Origin: JAOAPY01 sp041492185
GTDB lineage: Bacteria > Acidobacteriota > Blastocatellia > Pyrinomonadales > Pyrinomonadaceae
Reading direction: 5' to 3'
Length of the DNA: 64,000 nt
Assembly: GCA_041492185.1 (NCBI GenBank)
Contig: JBGPWL010000014.1
Location: forward strand, 1 to 64,000
Shown: piece after piece, positions 32,568 to 41,519 of the stretch
Numbering within the stretch: the first letter of the stretch is position 1
How the letters are laid out: each line of letters begins with the position of its first letter
Translations under genes and position numbers: made by a program
Notes under the pieces: generated by a model
The model's input: the letters and a program-made list of their open reading frames with translations, nothing else
The model's database searches: none
Told to the model about the DNA's origin: nothing

Positions 32568-35309
32568 CTACCCACGCACACCCAGCAATGGCCGCGGTTC
32601 GACAGCCGACAGGCGCACGCGCGCGTCGAGGATGACGGCGCCATGTTGATGAACTACGAACGGGTTGCAGTCGAGTTCGGCGATCTGTGGAATGTCTTCC
32701 ACTAACGCGCTGACACGCAGCAGTCCTTCCTCGAGCGCCGCGACATCGCACACCGGAGCGCCGCGGAAACCATTCAGTAGCGGAAATGTTTTCAAACTGC
32801 GCACCATCTCTGAAGCGTCTTCATTCGAGAGCGGTGTCAGGCGCACCGAAACATCGCGCAGCAACTCGACCTGGACGCCGCCCGCGCCGCAAGCCACAAC
32901 CGGACCGAACTGCGGATCGTGCGCGACCCCGACCAGCATTTCTACTCCGCTCTCTGCCATGCGCTGAATCAGGAACCCCGTGGGCGAATGCCCGCTTGTC
33001 GCGACGGCGTTCGCCATCTCGTTCGCTGCCGCTTTAACTTCCTGCGCTCCGCGCAGGTTAAGGCGCACGCCGCCGGCTTCCGTTTTATGAATCACACCGG
33101 GCGCGATTACTTTCAAAGCGACTTCGCAGTTCATTTGCTCTGCCATCGCGCCGGCTTCATCTGGAGTCTTCGCGATTCGTTGTTCGATCAGTGGCAGACC
33201 GTAGCAGGAAAACAGTGCGCTAATCTCTTCGATTGTTAGCCAACCGTCGCCGCGCGACAGCGCGGTAGCCACAATTGCAGCCGCTTCGTCGCGCCGTAAA
33301 TCTTCGAAACGACGCGGAGAAGTTTCCGGACGTTCACGCCATTGGCGATAACGAGCGGCCCGCGCCAGAGCGATCGCGGCCGTTTCCGGGAATTTATAGC
33401 AGGGAATTTTCGCTGACCGCAGTTCGTCGGGCGGCGCGTCTGCGGACAGAAATACAGTCAGCACAGGCTTACTCTTCTCGATGTGCTGGACCCCTGCAAC
33501 AATGTCTCTGGCAACGTCTTCGGCGCGCGTTACCAGCGGCGGCGTGAAGATTACGATTAACGCGTCGACGTTTTTATCGGCGCCGACAATCTCGATCGCT
33601 CGCCGATAATGCTCGGCCGGCGCCGACGCGATCGTGTCAATCGGATTACCGACGCTGGCTCCGGGAAGCAGAAACTCGCGCAGCCGCTTTTGGCTTTCGT
33701 CGCTGAGCACTGAAACCTCCAGACCGCGCGCTTCGCACGCATCGGCGCAAAGAATTCCGGGACCGCCCGCATTCGTGATGATTCCCACGCGGTTGCCTGG
33801 CGGCAGCGGCTGATTCACCAGCAGCGAAGCAACGTCAAACAACTCTTCCAGCGTGTCTGTGCGAATGACTCCGGCTTGGCGAAACAGCGCATCGACCGTC
33901 ACATCCGAAGCGGCAATCAGCGCGCCGGTGTGTGATGAAGTCGCGCGCGCGCCGGCCGCCGAGCGTCCGCTCTTCACCACTACGATTGGCTTCTTCCGTC
34001 CGACGCGGCGAGCAATCTGTGAAAACTTTTTCGGATTTCCAAACGATTCGAGATAGAGGAGGATCACGTCGGTGCCTTCGTCTGATTCCCAGTAGCGCAG
34101 CAGATCATTTCCGGAGATGTCGGCTTTGTTGCCAACTGAGATGAAGGTCGACAGGCCCAGGCCCAACGACTTCGCGTACTCAAGGATTGCGAGTCCCAGC
34201 GCGCCGCTCTGCGAAGAGAAGCCCACGCGTCCCGGCGTCGGCAGCGTTGGCGCGAACGTGGCGTCAAGATGAACTGCGGAATCCGTGTTGGCGATTCCCA
34301 TGCAGTTCGGGCCAATCAAACGCATTCCGGCGGCGCGACACACGCGAACGAGTTCGGCCTGTCTCGCCTGGCCTTCGGCGCCAGTTTCCGCAAACCCCGC
34401 CGAAATAACTACGAGCGCCTTGACGCCTTTGCGAGCGCACGCAGCCGCGGCTTCGGCCACTTGCGCAGCCGAGACCACGATGACGGCTAGATCGACCGGG
34501 CCGGGTATGGCTTCGACCGACGAGTACGCCGGCACTGACTGCACAACTTCAGTGGTCGGATTAACCGGATAGACCGGGCCCTGGAACCCATAGCTCAGAA
34601 GATTATGAAAAATCTCGCCGCCGATCGTGCCGCGTTTTCGCGACGCGCCCACAACGGCGACCGCGCGAGGATAGAAAAAGCGCTTCAGCGCGTTTACTGC
34701 GGAGATGGTCTCGCGACGTTCGAACCGTTCAATTGCTTCCTTAGTAAACGAAGTCGGAAAAGTCACGTGAAGCTGGCCCGCCGCTGCGCTGACTTCGATT
34801 GGGAACCCCGATTCGCGAAAGACGTGAAGCATCGCGTGGTTTGCGGCCACAACTTCGGCTTCAAACGTCTGAATGCCGTTCACCGCGGCGACTTCAGCAA
34901 GCTGGCCGAGCAGAATCGTGGCGAGCCCACGCCCGTGAAAGTCGTCTGCGATCGTGAACGCGACTTCGGCACGATGCTCATCGAGCCCCGCGTAGAAGGC
35001 ATGACCGACTACGCGCTCTGCTGCGCCACTCAACGCCAGCAAGCCGAAGGTGCGATCGAGATTCGTCTCGCGATGCGCTTCGGCGGCGAGCGCCGCGCCT
35101 TTCGTCAGTGAACAAAAACGAAGCCAAAGCGATTCGTCCGACAATGATTTGAAAAGCTCAAGTAGCGCCTCATCGTCATCGGGACGCATGGCGCGCACCC
35201 TGACCGTTGAGCCGTCGCGCAGCACGACATCTCCGTCGCGATGCGATGGACCCAACGAACAAGAGTCTCCGTTCTGCTGTTGTGGTCGACTACTAATTTT
35301 TTCGGCCAT
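32568..35309 (-). CDS. Fusion of GNAT acetyltransferase and ADP-forming acyl-CoA synthetase (Pat/ACD-like)
   Basis: 913 residues. Residues about 25-190 form a GNAT domain (VRVRAMRPDDDEALLELF, VAFTIADDFHGRGLATILLG, the acetyl-CoA site). A CoA-binding Rossmann domain follows (FFYPRAVAVVGASRKRGTIGGEIFHNL), then a succinyl-CoA ligase-like part with GFSSQSGALG and SSHTGALIAA. The C-terminal ATP-grasp part includes VALKVIAPGVIHKTEAGGV. Proteins with this set either make ATP from acyl-CoA or act as CoA-sensing lysine acetyltransferases that control acetyl-CoA synthetase. The catalytic histidine of a working ADP-forming enzyme may be the one in SSHTGA. Which activity dominates is unclear. Confidence 0.9.
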   Translation of the reverse strand: MAEKISSRPQQQNGDSCSLGPSHRDGDVVLRDGSTVRVRAMRPDDDEALLELFKSLSDESLWLRFCSLTKGAALAAEAHRETNLDRTFGLLALSGAAERVVGHAFYAGLDEHRAEVAFTIADDFHGRGLATILLGQLAEVAAVNGIQTFEAEVVAANHAMLHVFRESGFPIEVSAAAGQLHVTFPTSFTKEAIERFERRETISAVNALKRFFYPRAVAVVGASRKRGTIGGEIFHNLLSYGFQGPVYPVNPTTEVVQSVPAYSSVEAIPGPVDLAVIVVSAAQVAEAAAACARKGVKALVVISAGFAETGAEGQARQAELVRVCRAAGMRLIGPNCMGIANTDSAVHLDATFAPTLPTPGRVGFSSQSGALGLAILEYAKSLGLGLSTFISVGNKADISGNDLLRYWESDEGTDVILLYLESFGNPKKFSQIARRVGRKKPIVVVKSGRSAAGARATSSHTGALIAASDVTVDALFRQAGVIRTDTLEELFDVASLLVNQPLPPGNRVGIITNAGGPGILCADACEARGLEVSVLSDESQKRLREFLLPGASVGNPIDTIASAPAEHYRRAIEIVGADKNVDALIVIFTPPLVTRAEDVARDIVAGVQHIEKSKPVLTVFLSADAPPDELRSAKIPCYKFPETAAIALARAARYRQWRERPETSPRRFEDLRRDEAAAIVATALSRGDGWLTIEEISALFSCYGLPLIEQRIAKTPDEAGAMAEQMNCEVALKVIAPGVIHKTEAGGVRLNLRGAQEVKAAANEMANAVATSGHSPTGFLIQRMAESGVEMLVGVAHDPQFGPVVACGAGGVQVELLRDVSVRLTPLSNEDASEMVRSLKTFPLLNGFRGAPVCDVAALEEGLLRVSALVEDIPQIAELDCNPFVVHQHGAVILDARVRLSAVEPRPLLGVRG

Positions 35310-35700
35310 CGAAAAAGGTGCGCCAACTATAGATCATTTCATTAGTCGATGTTTGCCTGCATGCTCGCCCCTTCTCTTAAGGACGTTAAATCTATGACGA
35401 GCGCCAGAAAGCCAAGCCGCGCAACCGAACTCGATCCGAGCAACGCTAATGCCAACAGAAGCGCGTAACTTCTCGAAGGCTCGCATTCATTTGTGGGGGA
35501 ATCTGCCGAGAGAATGCGGAGAATTTCGCAGGATGAGCGCTATTTTTCAAGCGGGCCGAACAGGAAAAGAGCATTTGTTGGTAAAAGTGGGTGCGGCCTG
35601 TGAATTGCTGTCTCTCTGGCGGGTGATATTGAAAGTGAATTTCAATTTGGCTGCTAAGTTTGAGAGAATCGCCTTAATTTCGCGAAAGAGGGACACTGAG
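35310..35700. other. Intergenic region upstream of feoA
   Basis: About 390 bases between the divergent acyl-CoA synthetase fusion and feoA. The feoA frame stays open for part of it, but without a ribosome site or conserved residues. The only feature I recognise is the dyad at 35628-35646. Confidence 0.5.
35628..35646. promoter_or_regulatory. Candidate iron-responsive operator upstream of feoA
   Basis: ATTGAAA-gtgaa-TTTCAAT is a perfect 7-bp dyad with a five-base centre, 55 bases upstream of the feoA ATG. Position and AT-rich 19-bp form fit Fur or DtxR/MntR-class operators, though it is not the classical GATAATGATAATCATTATC sequence. Confidence 0.4.
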
Positions 35701-35940
35701 ATGACGCTTGACACGATTCCCCGAGACGTAACGGCGCGCGTCGCGTCAGTCGAAGCATCCGGCGCTCACGGGCTGCGCTTAATGGAGATGGGATTAGTGC
35801 CCGGCGCGCTGGTTCGGGTCGTGAAAGTCGCGCCCCTCGGCGATCCCATACAGGTGTGCGTCCGGAACAATCATCTTGCCTTGCGCCGCGCCGAAGCGAA
35901 GTCGATAACGGTTATCGTAAGCCCGGAGCAGGTTTCCTAA
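35701..35940 (+). CDS. feoA: Ferrous iron transport protein A
   Basis: 79 residues from ATG 35701, preceded by GAGGGACACTGAG. An SH3-like FeoA domain: the conserved RLMEMGLVPGALVRVVKVAPLGDPI segment covers the middle, and the C-terminal LALRRAEAKSITV strand is typical. FeoA is a small cytoplasmic partner that supports FeoB ferrous uptake. feoB starts 28 bases later. The frame is open upstream to 35449, but the extra residues do not resemble FeoA. Confidence 0.92.
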   Translation: MTLDTIPRDVTARVASVEASGAHGLRLMEMGLVPGALVRVVKVAPLGDPIQVCVRNNHLALRRAEAKSITVIVSPEQVS

Positions 35941-35968
35941 CTTGTCTTCCCTCCTTCCATGAGATCCA

Positions 35969-37960
35969 ATGAGCGCGATTCTCGAAACCCTGCCGACCAG
36001 CCAACATCCCGAGTTCTGCGGCGTGGATCTTTCACGACCGTTGACCATTGCGGTGGCCGGAAATCCAAACGCGGGCAAGACTAGTCTCTTCAATTCGCTC
36101 ACCGGCCTCAGACAAAAAGTCGCGAACTATCCCGGCGTCACCGTCGAGAGCAAGACGGGGCAGTGGACTCTGACGCCTGAGTTGCCGCCGGCGCGCTTGA
36201 TCGATCTGCCGGGACTCTACAGCCTGGACGCCACTTCACTTGACGAAGAAATTGCCAGAGACATCTTGCTTGGACGCGCGGCGACGATCGCGAAGGCCGA
36301 CGTGATAGTCGTGGTCGCTGATGCGACGAATCTGGTTCGTAATCTCTATCTCGCGACGCAATTGATCGAGACGGGGCAGCCCATCGTCGTGGCCCTGACC
36401 ATGTTTGATCTGGCCGAACGCAGCAAGCTGAAGATTGATGTAAACAAATTGAGCGCGGCGCTGGGAGTTGCGGTCGTGCCGGTTGTAGCGAAGCAACGTC
36501 GCGGTTTGAAGGATTTGGCAGAGGCAGTTCTCGTTACTGTTGACCATCGTCCCGTGCGTTCGGTAGGAGGGGTTGAATCGCTCGGTCCGTCTGATCCGAC
36601 AGAGCGTCAGTCGAATTTGATCAAACGCTACGCGATGATTGAGCGAATTGTCTCGGACGCCGTCGAGGCGACAGACGAGGGAAGGCCAGGTGTCAGCGAG
36701 CGCATTGATCGTGTCGTAACGCACAGAGTATTCGGCCCTGTGATTCTGCTCCTGGTAATGCTGCTGGTGTTTCAGACGATCTTTTCATGGGCCAGCCTGC
36801 CGATGAACTTGATCAGTCACGTTTTCAGCGCCCTGGCCGAAAGTCTGCGCACACATTTGCCCGCGGGTGTGTTTACCGATCTTCTCGCCGATGGAATCAT
36901 CGCGGGCGTGGGCGGCGTGCTGGCGTTTCTGCCCCAGATTCTGCTGCTGTTTCTGTTTATCTCGATTCTGGAAGACAGCGGCTACATGGCGCGCGCTGCG
37001 TTTTTGATGGATCGCGTGATGCGAGCCTTTGGGCTCCACGGCAAGGCTTTCGTTCCGTTGCTGAGCAGCTTTGCCTGTGCCGTGCCGGGAATTATGGCGA
37101 CGCGCACGATCGAGAATCCAAAGGATCGCATCGCCACCATCATGATCGCGCCGTTCATGAGTTGCTCGGCACGACTGCCGGTTTACACTTTGATGATTGC
37201 GGCTTTCTTTTCGGGACAGAGAGTCCTCGGCGTGGTTTCGCTCGGCGCGGTAATCATTTTGGCGATGTACCTGCTGGGGATTACGGTCGCGATCATCGTC
37301 GCCTGGATTCTAAAGCACACTATACTGAATGCGCCGCCGCCGCCGTTTGTGATGGAGCTGCCGCCGTATCGCGTTCCCGATGTTGGCAACGTGGCGCATG
37401 CATTGCTAGCGCGCAGCTCTGTTTTCATCAAGCGCGCCGGCACCGTGATTCTGGCGATCTCGATTCTGCTGTGGGCGCTGGTAGCGTTTCCACGGACAAA
37501 GCCTGCGAATCCGGCCGCTGACACCGCGAGCGCGCAAGTGCAAAACAGTTTCGCCGGCCGGGCCGGTCGATTGATCGAACCGGCGATTGCGCCGTTGGGA
37601 TTCGATTGGAAGATCGGCATCGGCTTGATTTCATCTTTCGCCGCGCGCGAAACGATCATTTCGACGCTGAGTATTGTTTACAACGTCGGCGAGACTTCCG
37701 GTAACAAGTCTTCATCGTTAGTTGACGCGATGCGAAATGCAAAGCGCGCCGACGGTTCGCCGGTATGGACGCCGCTCGTGGGTGTTTCGCTGATGATTTT
37801 CTTCCTGCTGGCGTGTCAGTGCATGTCCACAGTCGCGATTGTCCGGCGCGAAACGAATTCGTGGCGCTGGCCGGTCTTCATGGTTGGCTACATGCTCGTG
37901 CTCGCGTATGTCGCATCGCTCGTCACGTATCAGGGTGGGCGACTGTTGGGATTTACTTAA
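35969..37960 (+). CDS. feoB: Ferrous iron transporter B
   Basis: 663 residues. The N-terminal G domain has GNPNAGKTSLFNSLTG (G31 to about G46) and DLPGLYSL, and switches GTP to GDP. It is followed by a GDI-like helical part and then two Gate repeats with membrane helices from about residue 255 (VFGPVILLLVMLLVF; VPLLSSFACAVPGIMATRTI). FeoB imports Fe2+ across the inner membrane, mainly in low-oxygen conditions. In this window it would supply iron to the hem operon and the cytochrome block. A weak ribosome site precedes the ATG. Confidence 0.96.
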   Translation: MSAILETLPTSQHPEFCGVDLSRPLTIAVAGNPNAGKTSLFNSLTGLRQKVANYPGVTVESKTGQWTLTPELPPARLIDLPGLYSLDATSLDEEIARDILLGRAATIAKADVIVVVADATNLVRNLYLATQLIETGQPIVVALTMFDLAERSKLKIDVNKLSAALGVAVVPVVAKQRRGLKDLAEAVLVTVDHRPVRSVGGVESLGPSDPTERQSNLIKRYAMIERIVSDAVEATDEGRPGVSERIDRVVTHRVFGPVILLLVMLLVFQTIFSWASLPMNLISHVFSALAESLRTHLPAGVFTDLLADGIIAGVGGVLAFLPQILLLFLFISILEDSGYMARAAFLMDRVMRAFGLHGKAFVPLLSSFACAVPGIMATRTIENPKDRIATIMIAPFMSCSARLPVYTLMIAAFFSGQRVLGVVSLGAVIILAMYLLGITVAIIVAWILKHTILNAPPPPFVMELPPYRVPDVGNVAHALLARSSVFIKRAGTVILAISILLWALVAFPRTKPANPAADTASAQVQNSFAGRAGRLIEPAIAPLGFDWKIGIGLISSFAARETIISTLSIVYNVGETSGNKSSSLVDAMRNAKRADGSPVWTPLVGVSLMIFFLLACQCMSTVAIVRRETNSWRWPVFMVGYMLVLAYVASLVTYQGGRLLGFT

Positions 37961-37963
37961 AGA

Positions 37964-38161
37964 ATGAAAATGTTTGACTGGCAAATAATCGCGGCTGCAC
38001 TCGTGCTGATCTCAGCCTGCGTCTACATCGGGTGGCGCGGCTGGCTGCGCCTTAGTTCCCTTTCGATCCGAAACCGCATGAACGCTCCTTCATGTAGTGA
38101 CGCATGCGGTGGTTGTAGCGATGGGAGCGACGTGAAGAAGGCGTCCAGGCGCGGGAGTTAG
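37964..38161 (+). CDS. FeoB-associated Cys-rich membrane protein
   Basis: 65 residues, starting three bases after the feoB stop. One membrane helix (about residues 7-24) and a cytoplasmic tail with CSDACGGCSDG, the Cys-rich knuckle typical of small proteins encoded behind feoB (FeoC-like role). The cysteines may bind iron or zinc or regulate FeoB. The short spacing argues for one feoAB operon. Confidence 0.82.
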   Translation: MKMFDWQIIAAALVLISACVYIGWRGWLRLSSLSIRNRMNAPSCSDACGGCSDGSDVKKASRRGS

Positions 38162-38298
38162 TTCTGTCACTTGGTACGCTCCCTCAAATTCCTAAACCGT
38201 CGACCTTCCGTGCGCGTCTAACCTCACGAGGCGTCCTTAATTCAATAATTTCAAAGCGGCGCCCGCTTAATAATTAAACCCCAGGAGGAATAATCAAC

Positions 38299-38796
38299 AT
38301 GTTGTTACGAACTAGACTTGCGGTGGCTGGCTTGGCGCTCGCCTTCGCCTCCGCCGGCGCCGTAGTATTTGCCCAGCAACCGCAGAAGACTGATCCAGCG
38401 ACTGGCGTTCAGCAGCCTCGCCGTCCAGGCATGGCGCGCAGAGCGATGCGCCGCCGCGCCAGGCTCGGCGCGTTTCGTGTTTTGCGGCAGCTCAACCTCA
38501 CTGATGAGCAGAAGCAGCAAGCGCGTTCGATCAGGCAGAAAAACAGGCAGAGCACAGAGGCGCAGCGAAAAGAACTCCGGCAACTGACCCAGCAATGGCG
38601 GCAAGGCACTTTGACGCCTGAAGGTCTCGGGAGAGCGAAGGAGTTACGTTCGCAACTTGCGGAAACCAGAAAAGTCATGCGCACTCAGTTGGACGGCATA
38701 TTAACGGCGGAGCAGAAGGCGAAACTCGAGGAAATGCTCAAGGCGCGCAGGGCCAATCACGGCTTGTCCGGACGTCGAAATCAAACTCCGAATTAA
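38299..38796 (+). CDS. Periplasmic Spy/CpxP-like LTXXQ protein
   Basis: 165 residues. Signal peptide residues 1-25 (MLLRTRLAVAGLALAFASAGAV, then FAQQ). The mature part is highly basic and helical, with two LTxxQ motifs: LNLTDEQKQQARSIRQ near residue 65 and ILTAEQKAKLEEML near residue 138, spaced as in Spy/CpxP chaperones and metal-sensing ZraP relatives. The ribosome site is CAGGAGG. Very likely an envelope-stress or metal-responsive periplasmic protein; the regulator is not in the window. Confidence 0.87.
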   Translation: MLLRTRLAVAGLALAFASAGAVVFAQQPQKTDPATGVQQPRRPGMARRAMRRRARLGAFRVLRQLNLTDEQKQQARSIRQKNRQSTEAQRKELRQLTQQWRQGTLTPEGLGRAKELRSQLAETRKVMRTQLDGILTAEQKAKLEEMLKARRANHGLSGRRNQTPN

Positions 38797-38838
38797 ATCT
38801 AACCAGGATCCCTAACCCCGCGCGACCTGAATTGAAAA

Positions 38839-38875
38839 GCGCCGCCAGAGAGCAATCTCGGCGGCGCAATTGTTT
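38839..38875 (+). terminator. Rho-independent terminator after Spy-like gene
   Basis: GCGCCGCC pairs with GGCGGCGC, with a bulged A and a second 4-bp stem GAGA/TCTC closed by a GCAA tetraloop. It is followed by AATTGTTTT. It lies about 40 bases after the stop codon. Confidence 0.8.
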
Positions 38876-38933
38876 TGCAAATACTTCCGCTTGACTCATC
38901 GCGCCCCGGCTTATAGCGTAGCGGTAATTAGTC

Positions 38934-39242
38934 ATGCCTAAAAAGAATCGACAAATGCCGCCCGTTCATCCTGGAGAGATTCTCAGGGAAGACCTCATGA
39001 AGCCTCTGGGACTTACCGTGAATGGTCTGGCGCGTGAGTTGAAAGTTCCGGTAAACAGGGTGAGTGAAATCATTAACGGCCGGCGCGCTGTGAATGCTGA
39101 TGCGGCGTTGCGTCTGTCGCGATACTTTGGCAGCACTCCAGAGTTTTGGATTAACCTTCAGGCCGCCTACGATCTCACCATTACCATTGATTCCTCTGCC
39201 GATCGAATCGAGCGTGAAGTTCGTCCGCGCAAAGCGGCATGA
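38934..39242 (+). CDS. higA: HigA-type antitoxin (XRE family), no HigB partner found
   Basis: 102 residues. The start MPPVHPGEILREDLMKPLGLTVNGLARELKVPVNRVSEIINGRRAVNADAALRLSRYF shows the HigA/VapI helix-turn-helix with its PGEIL signature. A HigB toxin would normally lie just upstream, but 38797-38933 holds only a terminator. So this is an orphan antitoxin that may still act as a repressor. It faces the small antitoxin-like gene at 39262 on the opposite strand. Confidence 0.88.
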   Translation: MPKKNRQMPPVHPGEILREDLMKPLGLTVNGLARELKVPVNRVSEIINGRRAVNADAALRLSRYFGSTPEFWINLQAAYDLTITIDSSADRIEREVRPRKAA

Positions 39243-39261
39243 GGCGTAAGCGGGCTACTCA

Positions 39262-39501
39262 CTAATCAACCTCTATCTCGTAAAGAAACTCTTCCGGGGT
39301 TTTCTCTCGGCCGTCAGGCGTGCGCATGTCTGCCTCGCGCAAGTCCGACACGAAGGCTTCTGCGTCCGCAACATCTTCGCGCCCGCGCCACATGCCAAAG
39401 CCCAGCTCTTCGGCAAGCAAAGCGTCAGCCAACTGCAAACGCTCTACCGAAGAAAGCCGCTTCGCCGATTCCAGGATTTCTTCATACGAGGTCATGCGCA
39501 A
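39262..39501 (-). CDS. Small protein resembling an addiction-module component
   Basis: 79 residues (ATG 39501 or 39495). MTSYEEILESAKRLSSVERLQLADALLAEE is the helical start typical of small putative addiction-module antitoxins. The C-terminal half is acidic (EDVADAEAFVSDLREADMR). No toxin gene sits beside it. Convergent with higA. Assignment tentative. Confidence 0.55.
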   Translation of the reverse strand: MRMTSYEEILESAKRLSSVERLQLADALLAEELGFGMWRGREDVADAEAFVSDLREADMRTPDGREKTPEEFLYEIEVD

Positions 39502-39537
39502 AGTCTAACCTGATGCGGATTAAAGTAAAAGAGGAAG

Positions 39538-39590
39538 AAAGCTCGGGTAGTGCTCCGTTAACACACTAACGGAGCACTACCAAAGCTCGG
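39538..39590. mobile_element. Minute palindromic insertion with 9-bp flanking direct repeats
   Basis: Positions 39546-39581 form a perfect 15-bp stem (GGTAGTGCTCCGTTA and its complement) with loop ACACAC. It is flanked by AAAGCTCGG at 39538-39546 and again at 39582-39590, like a target-site duplication. The whole insert is about 36 bases, so it can only be a MITE-like remnant or excision product. It lies downstream of the minus-strand cysteine synthase-like gene and upstream of the 39262 gene. Confidence 0.6.
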
Positions 39591-39643
39591 CGCGCAGAGC
39601 GAGGTTCCGGGAGCCCGCTTCTGGCTTCTGACACGATCGCCGT

Positions 39644-40747
39644 TCAGTCTTCGCCATCGAAACACGTATAGCAAACGCGCTTGATTGCTTCGTAGCTGAT
39701 CAGCTCGACTTCTGGAGTAAGGTAGCCGGGTTGCGGGCGTTCCTCGCGCAGCAGATCAGTGGTCAGGTATTTCTTGTTGTCGTCGGGTAAGACGGTTGTG
39801 ACTACGGCATCGCCACCCATTTCGTTCTGCACCATCAGGGCGCCGATGAAATTCGCGCCAGAGGAAATGCCAACTCCCAGACCAAGACCGGCAGCGAGCT
39901 TCTGCGCCATCAAAATCGCGTCGCCGTCATGCACACTGACGACAGAATCAAGTTCTTCCAGTTGCAGAATCGAGGGAATGAACTCATCCGAGATTCCCTG
40001 GATGCGGTGGCGGCCGACCTTGTGTCCGGTCGACAGCGTCGGCGACTCAGCGGGTTGCAGCGGATGGATCTTGATCGCCGGGTTGCGCGCGCGCAGAAAT
40101 TTGCCGGCGCCCATGATCGTGCCGCCGGTGCCTACGCCGGCAACGAATGCATCGGGCTTGATTGAATGAAAGAAAAGCTGCCACCAAATTTCCGGCCCGG
40201 TAGTTTTTTCGTGGGCTTCGACATTCGCTTCGTTCGCGAACTGTGCCGGCAGAAAAACGTGCGGTTCGTCTTTGGCCATCTCTTCAGTCATGCGAATGCT
40301 GCCCAGAAATCCACCCTGATCCCGGCGCACCGGAATAATCTTCGCGCCCAGACTTTTGATCAAAGAGACGCGCTCCTGGCTCATCCAATCCGGCATGAAG
40401 ATGACGACCTGATGTCCCAACGCGCGGCCAATCGCGGCAAAGGAAATTCCCGTGTTGCCGCTGGTTGCTTCCGCGATAGTGTCGCCCGGTTGAATGCGTC
40501 CTTCCTGATAGGCCTTCTTCAGAATGTGAAATGCCATGCGGTCCTTGATGCTGCCCGTCATGTTGATGTGCTCAGCCTTGGCATAGATGACGCGTTCGTT
40601 TCCGCGAAAGGCAAAGCGAATCGCCAGCAACGGGGTGTTGCCGATCATGTGCTTCAACTGCTTGCAGCGAACGGGTATGTTTTGGAGCGACAGATCCGCT
40701 GATGACAAAGGATCGATGCGCGTGACGAGAGAGATTTCTTTTTGCAT
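39644..40747 (-). CDS. Cysteine synthase-like PLP enzyme with C-terminal extension
   Basis: 367 residues, longer than typical CysK (about 310). The PLP lysine lies in KAEHINMTGSIKDRMAF, with the SGNTG phosphate loop (ATSGNTGIS) and GVGTGGTIMGAG near residue 190. The extra C-terminal part includes VCYTCFDGED, with a CxxC pair. The family replaces the O-acetyl (or phospho) group of serine with sulfide, but cystathionine beta-synthase-like relatives cannot be ruled out. No cysE or sulfate genes are nearby. No riboswitch was seen upstream. Confidence 0.85.
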   Translation of the reverse strand: MQKEISLVTRIDPLSSADLSLQNIPVRCKQLKHMIGNTPLLAIRFAFRGNERVIYAKAEHINMTGSIKDRMAFHILKKAYQEGRIQPGDTIAEATSGNTGISFAAIGRALGHQVVIFMPDWMSQERVSLIKSLGAKIIPVRRDQGGFLGSIRMTEEMAKDEPHVFLPAQFANEANVEAHEKTTGPEIWWQLFFHSIKPDAFVAGVGTGGTIMGAGKFLRARNPAIKIHPLQPAESPTLSTGHKVGRHRIQGISDEFIPSILQLEELDSVVSVHDGDAILMAQKLAAGLGLGVGISSGANFIGALMVQNEMGGDAVVTTVLPDDNKKYLTTDLLREERPQPGYLTPEVELISYEAIKRVCYTCFDGED

Positions 40748-40828
40748 AGGATAACGCCTGGATTACCCACCCGCTGGCGCAGGAGGCCGTAACAAGCTCT
40801 CTTGACAGCCGGGCTGGGACGACCGCGC

Positions 40829-41227
40829 TTACATAGTGCTGAACACCGCTTCCTTCTCGGTCAGTCTCTGGCACGCGATGCACCGAGGCGCCGCCGGATC
40901 AGCAAGCAGTCGCTTACTATCGATCTGACTACCACAATCAACACAAAGTCCGTAACCGCCGTCGATCAACCGATCCTGCGCGTCATTGATGGCGCGCAAA
41001 CGATCTTCCAACGTGCCGCGATGCTGCCACTCAATCTCTTGCGCGCACTGTTCTGACGGCTCGCTCTCCTGCAACCCAACAACCTCCTCGTGACGCAGCG
41101 GCCCTTCCGCCAAAATGTCCCGGCTGACTTCCTCTTTCTCGGCTTGCAACCGCTCCCAGATCTCGCCTCCGGTTACCATCGATGAATCGCCCAGACCTTC
41201 AATTGTCTCCAGTAGCATGCCATCCAT
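40829..41227 (-). CDS. DksA/TraR-type C4 zinc finger protein
   Basis: 132 residues from ATG 41227, preceded by TGGGAGG. The C-terminal DksA-like part has the coiled-coil region (RLRAINDAQDRLIDGGYGLC) and the zinc cysteines CVDCG..CIAC. The N-terminal part is longer and acidic. DksA-like proteins bind RNA polymerase in its secondary channel and adjust transcription in starvation. It could help regulate the stress island that follows, but this is inference. Confidence 0.88.
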   Translation of the reverse strand: MDGMLLETIEGLGDSSMVTGGEIWERLQAEKEEVSRDILAEGPLRHEEVVGLQESEPSEQCAQEIEWQHRGTLEDRLRAINDAQDRLIDGGYGLCVDCGSQIDSKRLLADPAAPRCIACQRLTEKEAVFSTM

Positions 41228-41519
41228 GATTGCCGTCCTCCCATAATTGTTTGTCAAAGGAACCCACCTGGCTTCCTCACCGCTGCAAGACCCATTCCCA
41301 ACTCACACCGCTGATATCCAAGCGAGTTCTCGGCCGGCAGACGCCATTGTTGCGACCTTTCACTCGCTGAATGGGAAAGTTTTCGCAGCGTCGTTTTCCG
41401 AGCGCGTGTTTCCTTAGGAAATAGACCGCCGCGCCCGGCATAGGCGTTGCACGTTGCTGGTTATCTTCCTTCGCAAGGATGAGGGTGGAACTGTTTGGAC
41501 ATTCGGAAAGGAGGAGGTC

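Noticed and set aside
35449..35700. N-terminal extension of feoA
   Set aside because: Frame is open but the residues do not resemble FeoA, and the ribosome site lies before ATG 35701.
40166..40702. Open frame opposite the cysteine synthase-like gene
   Set aside because: Antisense shadow; its coding strand partner has PLP motifs.
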